Shown one piece after another: positions 17,196 through 24,796 of a DNA stretch of 64,000 nucleotides. The notes under the pieces are model-generated. The model had not been told where the DNA came from. It saw only the letters and a list, made by a program, of their open reading frames with translations, and did not search any database. The stretch is from NCBI RefSeq assembly GCF_001456355.1, contig NZ_CP010271.1:186001-250000 (forward strand), in the 5' to 3' direction. A program made the translations under genes and the position numbers. Source of the stretch: Mycobacteroides saopaulense. GTDB lineage: Bacteria > Actinomycetota > Actinomycetes > Mycobacteriales > Mycobacteriaceae. Numbering within the stretch: position 1 is the first letter of the stretch; every line of letters starts with the position of its first letter.

Positions 17196-18182
17196 CTAGA
17201 GCCTCAGTAGTACCTTTCCCACGACCTCGCCGTTCTCCAGCAAGCGATGCGCTTCGGCAGCCTGGCTTATGGGCACCTCGGCACCTACCACCGGGCGTAC
17301 CGTGCCCTTTTCGACGAGCGGCCACACGTTCTGCACGACGGACTCGACGATCGCGGCCTTGCCGGAGGGGCCGGCGAGGGGGCGGCCCCTCAGGGTGGTG
17401 GCCGTGATCGAGCCGCGTTTGGCGATCAATTTGGCGATATTCAATTCGGCGACCACGCCACCCTGCATGCCGATGATGACGAGGTGTCCGTCATTGCCGA
17501 GAGCATCCACATTCCGGTCCAGATACTTCGCTCCCATGATGTCCAGGATCCGATCGACGCCCACGCCGTCGGTAAAACTGTGAACGGCCTGTACAAAGTC
17601 TGTATCGCGATAGTTGATGGTCAGGTCGGCACCGAGATCGCGGCATGCGTCGAGCTTGTCGGGTGTCCCGGCGGTGACCGCGACGCGCACCCCGAGTGCC
17701 TTGGCGAGCTGGATGGCATGCGTACCGATACCACTGGCGCCGCCATGTATCAGAAATGATTGTCCTGCACTCATTTTCGTCGTCATCATCATGTTCGACC
17801 ACACGGTGCACGCGACCTCGGGAAGGGCGGCTGCGATATCGATTTCGACGCCGGTGGGTACCGGTAGCAACTGGCTAGCAGGCGCTACCACCTTCTCGGC
17901 GTAGGCGCCGCCGGATAACAGTGCGCAAACGGGTTGTCCCACAGACCATTGCGTGACTTCCGGGCCGAGTTCTCGGATGACTCCCGAGCATTCGAGACCC
18001 AGAATGGAGCTTGCTCCGGATGGCGGACTGTACAAACCCTGACGTTGCAGCAGATCCGCTCGATTAACTGCGGCGGCGGCCACGTCGATCAAGATCTCGC
18101 CGGGACCCGGAATTGGATCGGGAACTTCACTCCAGCACAGCGCTTCTGGTCCGCCTGGATTGTCAACGGTGATAGCGTGCAT
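17196..18182 (-). CDS. Zinc-independent quinone oxidoreductase (MDR superfamily, PIG3-like)
   Basis: A 328-residue medium-chain reductase. It has the N-terminal catalytic fold with VNRADLLQRQGLY (near residue 39) and a Rossmann domain with HGGASGIGTHAIQLAKALG (near 146). The cysteine and histidine zinc ligands of alcohol dehydrogenases are absent, so an NAD(P)H:quinone or enone reductase role is expected. It corresponds to Rv3777. On the minus strand TAGTCT lies 7 nt before the ATG, consistent with a leaderless mRNA. It is divergent from a MarR-type regulator, 103 bp away, which may control it. Confidence 0.9.
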   Translation of the reverse strand: MHAITVDNPGGPEALCWSEVPDPIPGPGEILIDVAAAAVNRADLLQRQGLYSPPSGASSILGLECSGVIRELGPEVTQWSVGQPVCALLSGGAYAEKVVAPASQLLPVPTGVEIDIAAALPEVACTVWSNMMMTTKMSAGQSFLIHGGASGIGTHAIQLAKALGVRVAVTAGTPDKLDACRDLGADLTINYRDTDFVQAVHSFTDGVGVDRILDIMGAKYLDRNVDALGNDGHLVIIGMQGGVVAELNIAKLIAKRGSITATTLRGRPLAGPSGKAAIVESVVQNVWPLVEKGTVRPVVGAEVPISQAAEAHRLLENGEVVGKVLLRL

Positions 18183-18285
18183 AGCATCCAGACTATGCCG
18201 AGCTATCGGCCGCCGGATTACTGGACACAGCGTGTGGAGGCGCGGTCTAGGCCATAGCGTGGTCGGTGGGAAGGGGGGAGTTCGT

Positions 18286-18789
18286 ATGAGTACACGTTCG
18301 GAGAGTGAAGTCCCAGGGCTAGATCTCGCCGAATTTCGTTCATGGCAAAACTTTTGGGTGGCAACAAATCGGCTGAATTTCTTGCTGAACCGAAAGATGG
18401 TTGCATCGCACGGTATTTCGCTTACTGATTTTCATGTGCTGCAGCAGTTGTTGCGATCTGCGAATGGCAGTTGCCGCATGGGGGATATCGCCACCAGTCT
18501 GTTGGCCTCGCGTAGCCGGATCACCCACCAGGTGCGTCGCCTTGAGGAGCAGGGCCTGGTGAAGCGGGGATCGATGCCCCAGGACCGCAGGGCGGTGTTG
18601 GCGGCGCTGACGGAACAGGGGCGCACCCTGGGCGAGGCGGCGATGCGCACCTATTCCGAGTGTGTGCGTGAGCACTATCTGATGCGCCTGACGCGGCCGC
18701 AGCAGGCGGCCATCGCCGAGAGCTTCCGGCGGGTGGGTGAGGGGGCCGAGGAGGCGCTGCACGATGCCGAGGGACGCGGCGGGGAGTAG
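18286..18789 (+). CDS. MarR-family transcriptional regulator
   Basis: A 167-residue winged-helix regulator. The recognition helix region is GDIATSLLASRSRITHQVRRLEEQGLVKR (about 65-93), followed by the wing residues DRRAVLAALTEQG. MarR proteins usually act as dimers and respond to phenolic or oxidising ligands. The ATG at 18286 has a strong ribosome binding site (GGGGGAG, 5 nt upstream), and an in-frame upstream extension has no support. It is divergent from the quinone oxidoreductase, its likely target. Ligand unknown. Confidence 0.9.
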   Translation: MSTRSESEVPGLDLAEFRSWQNFWVATNRLNFLLNRKMVASHGISLTDFHVLQQLLRSANGSCRMGDIATSLLASRSRITHQVRRLEEQGLVKRGSMPQDRRAVLAALTEQGRTLGEAAMRTYSECVREHYLMRLTRPQQAAIAESFRRVGEGAEEALHDAEGRGGE

Positions 18790-18820
18790 GCGGTCGCGGG
18801 GAGCGGCTAGGCTTGCCGAC

Positions 18821-18907
18821 GGTGGCGTGGCAGAGCGGCCTAATGCACTCGCCTTGAAAGCGAGAGACGGCTAACACCGTCCGGGGGTTCAAATCCCTCC
18901 GCCACCG
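18821..18907 (+). tRNA. tRNA-Ser (anticodon TGA)
   Basis: An 87-nt class II tRNA. The acceptor arms GGTGGCG and CGCCACC pair perfectly, the anticodon loop is CTTGAAA with TGA, a long variable arm is present, and the T-loop is TTCAAAT. CCA is not encoded. It reads UCA (and UCG by wobble). Confidence 0.96.
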
Positions 18908-19060
18908 CTCTTACGCTTACGAACGTTTGGGTCCCGGCCCGGCTCGAACGGGCTGCCTCCCTCGCCGGCTGCGCGAGCAGCGGACCGCACGTACCGGTTA
19001 GCGCGGTCTAGGGCGGGCGCCGATGATGCTGTCAGGCGGACCGGGCGCCCGGCAAAGGAT

Positions 19061-19582
19061 TTACGACTGCGGCCGGGTGAGCAGTGTGGTGACCACCGGC
19101 GTGGTGCCGGTGGTCAGATCCAACACGGGGCAATGCGCGTCGACGGCCTCTTGCAGTTCGCGGTAGCGCTCGTCGGCGTCCGGACCGGAGACCGTCACGG
19201 TGACCCGGATCTGTTGAAAGCCCGGCCGCACGGTGTCGTCCAGGCCGAAGAAGCCGCGCACGTCGAGGTCACCCTCGGCGCTGGCGCTCAGCGAATCGAC
19301 TTGTACCCCCAGCCTTTCCGCCCAGAACCGGTAGGTGACCACCTGGCACGACAGCAGCGACGCCAGGTAGTACTCGACGGGATTGGGTGCCGTGTTCTGC
19401 CCGCCCAGGCTCGGCGGCTCGTCGACGTGGACGCGGTACTTGCCTAGCGCTATTTCGCTGCCGACCGTGCCCTCCGGTTGGGCGGATGCCTTGAACACGA
19501 CCGTCGCCGCGGCCGGGTTTTCGGCGACGGCGGCTTGGGTGGCATCGGTGATCGCGTTGAGGGACGTCGTCGAGGCAGTCAC
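19061..19582 (-). CDS. OsmC-family peroxiredoxin-like protein
   Basis: A 173-residue OsmC-fold protein. The two expected cysteines are present in LASLLSCQVVTYR (near residue 79) and VDAHCPVLD (near 150), as in organic hydroperoxide reductases and related OsmC proteins. NTAPNPVEYYLASLLS is the family signature. The start is GTG at 19582. It is divergent from the methyltransferase operon with a 114-bp gap that contains a palindromic operator candidate, so the two sides may be co-regulated. Peroxide versus other thiol chemistry cannot be decided here. Confidence 0.87.
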   Translation of the reverse strand: MTASTTSLNAITDATQAAVAENPAAATVVFKASAQPEGTVGSEIALGKYRVHVDEPPSLGGQNTAPNPVEYYLASLLSCQVVTYRFWAERLGVQVDSLSASAEGDLDVRGFFGLDDTVRPGFQQIRVTVTVSGPDADERYRELQEAVDAHCPVLDLTTGTTPVVTTLLTRPQS

Positions 19583-19669
19583 GCGCGGTAACGGTAGTGG
19601 GAGCGCCAGCGCGATGGGAGGGTTGTCTCCGTGATGAATCCAACTCCCGGCAACGTAGGCCTATTTAAA

Positions 19670-19690
19670 AGGATATCTATCCTCTAAATT
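19670..19690 (+). promoter_or_regulatory. Palindrome next to leaderless -10 of methyltransferase operon
   Basis: AGGATATCTATCCT (19670-19683) has six-base arms AGGATA and TATCCT and sits one base before TAAATT (19685-19690). TAAATT ends 6 nt before the ATG at 19697, so it is a likely -10 with transcription starting at the ATG. A repressor on the palindrome would block it. Confidence 0.5.
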
Positions 19691-19696
19691 GGAGGT

Positions 19697-20497
19697 ATGG
19701 TCGAGAAACAAATACTTCCTCTGGCTGGTCGCCGGGACGAGGACCTTCCGGGGCACTGGCTGTTGGCGCGGTTGGGCAAGCGTGTTCTGCGCCCCGGCGG
19801 GTTGGAACTGACCACCCGTCTGCTGGCCGCCGGACGGGTGACCGACGCCGATGTGGTGGAGCTCGGGCCGGGACTCGGACGGACCGCGCGGGACATCGTG
19901 GCGCTGCGGCCCCGGTCCTACGTCGGCGTAGATGACACCGCGGCGGCCACCCAGTCGGTGCGTGACGTCGTGGCGCCGTGTGGCGGACGGGTGATTGTCG
20001 CGGACGCGGCCAGCACCGGCCTACCAGATGCCAGCGCCGACGTAGTGGTGGGCGAGGCGATGCTGACGATGCAGAGCGACAAGGCCAAGCGGGCAATCGT
20101 GGACGAGGCCTATCGGGTGTTGCGACCCGGCGGCCGGTACGCGATCCACGAACTCGGCCTGACACCAGACTCCGTCGACACCGAGACCAAGGACAATATT
20201 CGCCGCGCACTTGCCCGCTCCATCAAGGTCAACGCCAGGCCGCTGACGGTGGCCGAGTGGAGCGAGCTGCTGCGGGTCTCGGGATTTGAGGTGGTGAGCA
20301 CCGACCGGGCTCCGATGGCCTTGCTGAAACCGCGCCGCGTCATCGCCGACGAAGGCATTCTGGGCGCCCTTCATCTGGTGAAAAACGTTCTCCTGCACGG
20401 AGGTGCGCGCAAACGTGTGCTCGCCATGCGCCGCACGTTCAATCAGCACAAGGGCGCGCTGACTGCGGTCGCACTTGTCGGTGTCCGTCCCGAATGA
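19697..20497 (+). CDS. SAM-dependent methyltransferase
   Basis: A 266-residue class I methyltransferase. Motif I is VVELGPGLGRTA (near residue 53), motif IV is ADVVVGEAMLTM (near 113), and post-motif LRPGGRYAIHEL near 140 is typical of UbiE/COQ5-like enzymes. The ATG at 19697 fits a leaderless promoter; the GGAGG only one base before the ATG is too close to act as a ribosome binding site. Its last four bases overlap the next gene (ATGA), so it is coupled to the regulator and then the cupin. Substrate unknown. Confidence 0.83.
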   Translation: MVEKQILPLAGRRDEDLPGHWLLARLGKRVLRPGGLELTTRLLAAGRVTDADVVELGPGLGRTARDIVALRPRSYVGVDDTAAATQSVRDVVAPCGGRVIVADAASTGLPDASADVVVGEAMLTMQSDKAKRAIVDEAYRVLRPGGRYAIHELGLTPDSVDTETKDNIRRALARSIKVNARPLTVAEWSELLRVSGFEVVSTDRAPMALLKPRRVIADEGILGALHLVKNVLLHGGARKRVLAMRRTFNQHKGALTAVALVGVRPE

Positions 20498-21150
20498 CCG
20501 GTAACCGCAGGGCGGGTGAGCAGCGTGAGCGGGTGTTGGGGCTGGTGCGCGAGGCGGCTGTGCCGGTCGGCGCGCAGCACATCGCCGACAGCTTGCGGAT
20601 ACACATCACCACGGTGCGGTTTCACCTGAAGACCTTGGAAGAGCAGGGGCATATCGTGCGGCGCAGCGGGGATGCCGAGCAGAAGGCGGGCAGACCTAGC
20701 CTCGTGTACGCGATCGCCCCGCGCCTGGATTACTCCGACGTGGTGTCGCTGTTCGCGGTACATCTCGGTGGCACGTCCGCCGAGCGTGAGTCACGGGCGG
20801 CATTGGTGGGTGCCGATCTGGCGCATCGGGTGAATGTGGCCCGCCGTCGCGCCCCGCTGCCTGCCGTCGACCTGGTGGTGGAAACCCTTGGCGAACTGGG
20901 GTTTACGGTGCAGTCCACGCTGATGTCGTTCGGGAGCGTCACGGTGCGGATCTGCTCGTGCCCACTCGCCGAGATCGCCACGACTGCCCCGGAGGTGGTG
21001 CGCGGGATTCAGCGAGGCCTCATTCAGGAGGTGCTCGACGTCAACGCCGACGCGGTCGGCGGGCAGTTCCAGGTCACGGTGTCGCCCGATGCCGGGCACG
21101 GGGACTGCACGGTCAGCCTGGCGTTGCAGCCGGTATCCCAACACCAGTAG
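20494..21150 (+). CDS. Winged-helix regulator with cysteine-containing C-terminal domain (SufR/ArsR-like)
   Basis: A 218-residue regulator. The N-terminal winged helix (about 10-75; VGAQHIADSLRIHITTVRFHLKTLE) resembles ArsR/SufR proteins. The C-terminal domain holds Cys154 and Cys156 (RICSCPL) and Cys205 (GHGDCTV), a spacing that could bind a metal or an Fe-S cluster, although the full four-cysteine SufR pattern is not seen. It is coupled to the methyltransferase by a 4-bp overlap and probably controls this operon through the palindrome at 19670. The signal is unknown. Confidence 0.75.
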   Translation: MTGNRRAGEQRERVLGLVREAAVPVGAQHIADSLRIHITTVRFHLKTLEEQGHIVRRSGDAEQKAGRPSLVYAIAPRLDYSDVVSLFAVHLGGTSAERESRAALVGADLAHRVNVARRRAPLPAVDLVVETLGELGFTVQSTLMSFGSVTVRICSCPLAEIATTAPEVVRGIQRGLIQEVLDVNADAVGGQFQVTVSPDAGHGDCTVSLALQPVSQHQ

Positions 21151-21163
21151 AGGAGGCGAGGGC

Positions 21164-21499
21164 ATGGATGTCCTCTCGATGACGGCCCTGGGTGAGGAGC
21201 GCATCGAAACGGCACGGCACGCGAGCAGTGGCCGGGCGGCGCACACCGTGCACGGCGGCACGGGCCACGCGTTGCGGCAGGTGCTGTTGGCGCTGGCCGC
21301 TGGCCACCGGCTTGCCGAACACGAAAACCCTGGTGAGGCAACACTATTGGTGCTGAGCGGACGAGTCGAGCTTGCGACCGCGAGCGCCACCACGGCGGCT
21401 GGTGCCGGTGACTACGTGGTCATTCCGCAAGAGCGCCATGACCTTACGGCGATCGAGGACTCGGCGGTGCTGCTGACGGTGGTAGGCCGCTCGGGGTGA
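21164..21499 (+). CDS. Small cupin-domain protein
   Basis: A 111-residue single-domain cupin. The barrel motif is GHRLAEHENPGEATLLVLSGRVEL (about 44-67), with two of the usual metal-binding residues kept (His and Glu). The second motif is degenerate (VIPQERHDLTA). It may bind a metal or small ligand. A perfect AGGAGG eight bases before the ATG supports this start. It is the third gene of the methyltransferase-regulator-cupin operon and ends 15 bp before a large hairpin that separates it from the convergent desulfurase. Confidence 0.78.
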   Translation: MDVLSMTALGEERIETARHASSGRAAHTVHGGTGHALRQVLLALAAGHRLAEHENPGEATLLVLSGRVELATASATTAAGAGDYVVIPQERHDLTAIEDSAVLLTVVGRSG

Positions 21500-21513
21500 A
21501 CCCACCCGGGAAA

Positions 21514-21588
21514 GCTCATCGAGCGCATACCAGGTGCAGGCTATTTCCGCGAAACACCTGCGTGCGGTATGCGCTCGACGAACTGAGC
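21514..21588. terminator. Long hairpin between convergent cupin and cysteine desulfurase genes
   Basis: The arms at 21516-21531 and 21566-21581 pair over 16 bp with one mismatch. An inner CAGGTG/CACCTG pair (21531-21536 with 21555-21560) and outer GCTC/GAGC extend it. No T-tract follows on either strand, which is common for mycobacterial terminators. It is placed to stop transcripts from both sides. Confidence 0.65.
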
Positions 21589-21589
21589 C

Positions 21590-23461
21590 TTACGCCTTGG
21601 GGCCGCCGCTTTCCGCCAGGCGCCGGACCGCGTCGATGAAGACGTCGATCTCGTCGAAGGTGTTGTAGAACGCGAACGACGGCCGGACCGTCTGCTCCAG
21701 CCCGAGCCGGCGCAGAATCGGTTGCGCGCAGTGGTGTCCGGCGCGCACCGCGATGCCGTCGGCATTCAGTGCCTTGCCCACCTCGACGGGATCGTGCCCG
21801 TCGAGCACGAACGACAGTACCGATGCCTTGTGATCGGCCGTCCCCACCAGTCGCACGCCGGGAATCGCGGCCAACCGCGGTGTCGCGTACTCCAGTAGTG
21901 CGTGCTCGTACTCGGCGATGCGGTCTATGCCGATGCGCTCCACATACCGCAGCGCCTCGCCCAGTCCGACGGCATCGGCGATGTTTCCGGTGCCCGCCTC
22001 GAACTTGTTGGGTGGGCCCTGGAATACCGCACGCTCCAGGGTGACATCGGCGATCATGTTGCCGCCGCCCTGCCACGGCGGCGTCTCGGCCAGCGCGTCT
22101 TCGCTGCCGTACAGCACGCCGATCCCGGTGGGGCCGTAGATCTTATGACCCGAGAAGACGAAGAAGTCCGCGCCCAGCTCCTGCAGGTTCACCGCGAGAT
22201 GCGGTACCGACTGCGCGCCGTCGATGAGCACACGCGCGCCGTAGCGGTGCGCGATCTCGACGATCTGCTTGGCCGGGGTCACCGTCCCCAATGCATTGGA
22301 AACCTGAGTGGCCGCAACCAGTTTGGTGCGCGGACCCACCAGGTCCTCCAGCTCGGACAGCAGCAGGTTGCCGGCGTCGTCCACCGGGGCCACCTTGATG
22401 ACGGCGCCGGTCTTCTTCGCGATCAACTGCCACGGAACGATGTTGGCGTGGTGTTCCAGGTGGGTGATGACGATCTCGTCCCCGTGCCCGAGGTTCTTGC
22501 CGCCCCAGGCATGGGCCACCAGGTTGATGGCCTCGGTCGCCCCGCGCACGAAGATGATGTTCTCGTCCGCCTCGGCACCCAGGAACTTGCGGGCCGCACC
22601 ACGCGCATCCTCGTACGCATCGGTGGCTCGCGCCGCCAATTCGTGTGCGGCACGGTGGATGTTCGAGTTCTCGTGCTGATAGAAGTGCACCAGCCGATCG
22701 ATCACCGACTGTGGCTTCTGCGTGGTGGCGGCGTTGTCGAACCAGATCAGCGGCTTGCCGTTGACGGTCTCGGACAGGATCGGGAAATCCGCCCGAATCG
22801 ATGCGACGTCGAAGGCCCGGGCGTCCTCGTGGATGGGTGCCGCGGCCGGTGCCCCGCCCAGGAAGTAGTAGCTCGCCTCGTCACCGCCGGTCGGTGCCAC
22901 CGGGGTGGTCCACCCCAGGTCCGGTACTGACGGCGCCTCCGAATGAGGTGCCACCCGCGTGACCGACGCCGGTGTGACGGAGACGGGACTGGCCAGCACG
23001 CCGGGGATGGTGGGAACCAGCCCCGAGGGCACCGCGAAATCGGCCAGACCCGTTGTCGGGTAACCCGTTGCTGCGGTGTGCGCGGCAGAGGTGCCCGATG
23101 TCAGGTCACCGCCACCACCGCGCGGGGCCACCGGCACCGCACCGGGAACACCGTCGGGAGCACCCGAACCAAAGGCCGCGACTGGCGGGGCCACGGTGGC
23201 CGTCGACAGCGCGTCCGCCACGGGCGCCGGCGCGTACGGGCTGGCCAGCGCACCCGCCGTGGCGGCCGCGGACGATCCGGCGGTCGCGTCCGGGACGGTG
23301 CCCCGGGGCGCGACCGGTACCGCCGGTCCCGGAGTGTCGATGCCCGGCGCTCCTGTGGGTGTTGCCTCCCAGAACAGCTGAGTGGCCAGTGCGGCCAACT
23401 CAGCCGATGACGGGAACCCCGGCGGACTGTCCGCTACCGGAATCTCGTCACTTGTAGACAT
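21590..23461 (-). CDS. Encapsulin cargo cysteine desulfurase (SufS type) with disordered N-terminal targeting region
   Basis: A 623-residue protein. Residues 1 to about 215 are Ala/Pro/Gly-rich and disordered, with short repeated motifs AVPVAPRG at 47-54 and 108-115, TPVAPTGG at 186-193, and a hydrophobic ASYYFLGG at 196-203. From about 218 to 623 it is a class II cysteine desulfurase, with PLP lysine K440 (FSGHKIYGP) and active-site Cys578 (RAGHHCAQP). It takes sulfur from L-cysteine. In family 2A encapsulin systems such an N-terminus loads the enzyme into the shell. Its ATG overlaps the encapsulin stop by 14 bp. It is distinct from a suf-operon SufS in having this extension. Confidence 0.93.
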   Translation of the reverse strand: MSTSDEIPVADSPPGFPSSAELAALATQLFWEATPTGAPGIDTPGPAVPVAPRGTVPDATAGSSAAATAGALASPYAPAPVADALSTATVAPPVAAFGSGAPDGVPGAVPVAPRGGGGDLTSGTSAAHTAATGYPTTGLADFAVPSGLVPTIPGVLASPVSVTPASVTRVAPHSEAPSVPDLGWTTPVAPTGGDEASYYFLGGAPAAAPIHEDARAFDVASIRADFPILSETVNGKPLIWFDNAATTQKPQSVIDRLVHFYQHENSNIHRAAHELAARATDAYEDARGAARKFLGAEADENIIFVRGATEAINLVAHAWGGKNLGHGDEIVITHLEHHANIVPWQLIAKKTGAVIKVAPVDDAGNLLLSELEDLVGPRTKLVAATQVSNALGTVTPAKQIVEIAHRYGARVLIDGAQSVPHLAVNLQELGADFFVFSGHKIYGPTGIGVLYGSEDALAETPPWQGGGNMIADVTLERAVFQGPPNKFEAGTGNIADAVGLGEALRYVERIGIDRIAEYEHALLEYATPRLAAIPGVRLVGTADHKASVLSFVLDGHDPVEVGKALNADGIAVRAGHHCAQPILRRLGLEQTVRPSFAFYNTFDEIDVFIDAVRRLAESGGPKA

Positions 23462-24371
23462 GGAACTTGTCCACCTGCACGTCGTCGAGAACGGCCAGTG
23501 CGTCATCAGTCAGCACAGCCAGCGACGAATACAGGGTGACGAGGTACGAGGCGATGGCCGACCGGTTGATGCCGGTGAACCGCACCGACAGACCGGGTGC
23601 CTGCTCGCCGACCAACCCCGGCTGGAACAGGCCGACGACGCCCTGGCGTTCCTCGCCGGTGCGCACCAGCAGGAACTTGGTCTTGGCGTCCTTCACCGGA
23701 ACCTTGTCGGACGGGATGATCGGGATACCGCGCCAGGTGATGAACTGCGCACCGAACAGGCTGACTACCACTGGGGGCACGCCACGGCGGGTGGCCTCAC
23801 GGCCGAAGGCGGCCACGCCCAGCGGGTGGGTGAGGAAGAAGCCGGGGGTCTTCCAGACCTTGGTGATCAGGGCGTCCAGGTCATCCGGGGTGGGAGGGCC
23901 ACCGAGGGTCTTGATGGTCTGCTCGGGCGTGGCCTGGGCCAGCAGGCCGTACTCGGCATTGTTGATGAGCTCGCTCTCCTGACGTTCCTTGATGGACTCG
24001 ATGGTCAGGCGCAGCTGCTGGGCGATCTGGTCGTGCGGGCTGGAGTACAGGTCCGAGACCCGGGTGTTGATGTCCAGCAGAGTGGAGATGGTCCGCAGCG
24101 TGTACTCGCGCGGGTTGGTCTCGTAGTCCACGTAGGTCTGCGGCAGCGGGGCTTCGCCCTCGCCCTGCTCTTCGCTGTGGATCGCGACCTTGTCGGGATT
24201 GATGACCCGGTTAACCCGGTAGATGCCCGCCTCGACGGGGACCCAGTTCAGCAAGTGCAGCAGCCACCGTGGGGTGATCGTAGACAGCTGGGGGACTGTC
24301 TTGGTGGCATTGGCTAGCTGCCGTGCGGCGAGGTCGCCGAGGGCCTGAGATTCGTTCTGGGCAGCGGGCAC
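23448..24371 (-). CDS. Family 2A encapsulin shell protein (SrpI / major membrane protein I family)
   Basis: A 307-residue HK97-fold shell protein of the SrpI/MMPI type, known from Synechococcus and from the M. leprae and M. avium 35-kDa antigen. Recognisable stretches are TPRWLLHLLNWVPVEAGIYRVN (near 38) and HPLGVAAFGREATRRGVPP (near 184). Family 2A shells enclose a cysteine desulfurase and have been shown in other bacteria to store sulfur. The GTG at 24371 has a strong GAGGAGG six bases or so upstream. A TAGGAT at 24416-24421 on this strand may be its -10. It is directly coupled to the desulfurase gene. Confidence 0.94.
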   Translation of the reverse strand: MPAAQNESQALGDLAARQLANATKTVPQLSTITPRWLLHLLNWVPVEAGIYRVNRVINPDKVAIHSEEQGEGEAPLPQTYVDYETNPREYTLRTISTLLDINTRVSDLYSSPHDQIAQQLRLTIESIKERQESELINNAEYGLLAQATPEQTIKTLGGPPTPDDLDALITKVWKTPGFFLTHPLGVAAFGREATRRGVPPVVVSLFGAQFITWRGIPIIPSDKVPVKDAKTKFLLVRTGEERQGVVGLFQPGLVGEQAPGLSVRFTGINRSAIASYLVTLYSSLAVLTDDALAVLDDVQVDKFHVYK

Positions 24372-24590
24372 AGCGGATTCCTCCTCGGCGACGGGTTCAA
24401 GAACTGATGGCTGAAATCCTAATGGCGATCACCGCCTCGCATCAGGTAACGAACCCTCGTGCGTCAAACTCACCCACGCCGGTTTTTGCCGACACGCCGC
24501 GTCGCGGCGGATTCGTAGCGCACGGGTTCACCACGGGGCGGCGTGTCGACAGCGCGGATTGCCGAAATAGGCCGCGCGGTCGCCCGTACG

Positions 24591-24596
24591 TAGACT
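24591..24596 (+). promoter_or_regulatory. -10 box of leaderless cysteine-leader transcript
   Basis: TAGACT at 24591-24596 ends 6 nt before the ATG at 24603. This spacing puts the transcription start at the A of the ATG, so the leader peptide would be translated from a leaderless mRNA. No clear -35 box was seen. Confidence 0.65.
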
Positions 24597-24602
24597 GGTT
24601 GC

Positions 24603-24704
24603 ATGCAGCACGTCGCACAGTCGCACCGACTCCGGGCGATCAGCGCGCTGCGCGCCGACAGCACCGGGGCGCGCAGCGTCGCCGTGTGTTGCTGTTGTTG
24701 TTGA
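24603..24704 (+). CDS. Polycysteine leader peptide (33 residues), likely cysteine-responsive attenuator
   Basis: The frame from ATG 24603 to TGA 24704 encodes 33 residues. The body is basic (RLRAISALRADSTGAR) and the last five codons before the stop are all cysteine (TGT TGC TGT TGT TGT). Leaderless short frames ending in cysteine runs act as cysteine-responsive attenuators of downstream genes in mycobacteria: when charged Cys-tRNA is scarce the ribosome stalls at the run and downstream expression rises. The leader lies 92 bp before the thioester-domain-like gene and is divergent from the encapsulin pair. Seen directly: the frame, the cysteine run and the leaderless -10. Confidence 0.85.
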   Translation: MQHVAQSHRLRAISALRADSTGARSVAVCCCCC

Positions 24705-24791
24705 TTCCCTAACCCCGCCCCTGGCCCCAAGATCACCGTCTTTCGACGTTGTTGAGCTCCTGGGCTGCAATCCGCCAGCATAAGGATCAAC
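24700..24791 (+). promoter_or_regulatory. Complementarity between leader end and downstream ribosome binding site
   Basis: GTTGATTCC (24700-24708), which covers the last Cys codon, the stop and four bases after it, is complementary to GGATCAAC (24784-24791) with one bulged base. The latter includes the AAGGA ribosome binding site of the gene at 24797. Pairing would hide that site; a ribosome stalled on the cysteine codons would free it. This is inferred from sequence only. Confidence 0.45.
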
Positions 24792-24796
24792 CAACC

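Noticed and set aside
18908..19060. Full tRNA gene after tRNA-Ser(TGA)
   Set aside because: Only a T-arm-like hairpin is convincing on the minus strand; no matching acceptor or anticodon arm could be built.
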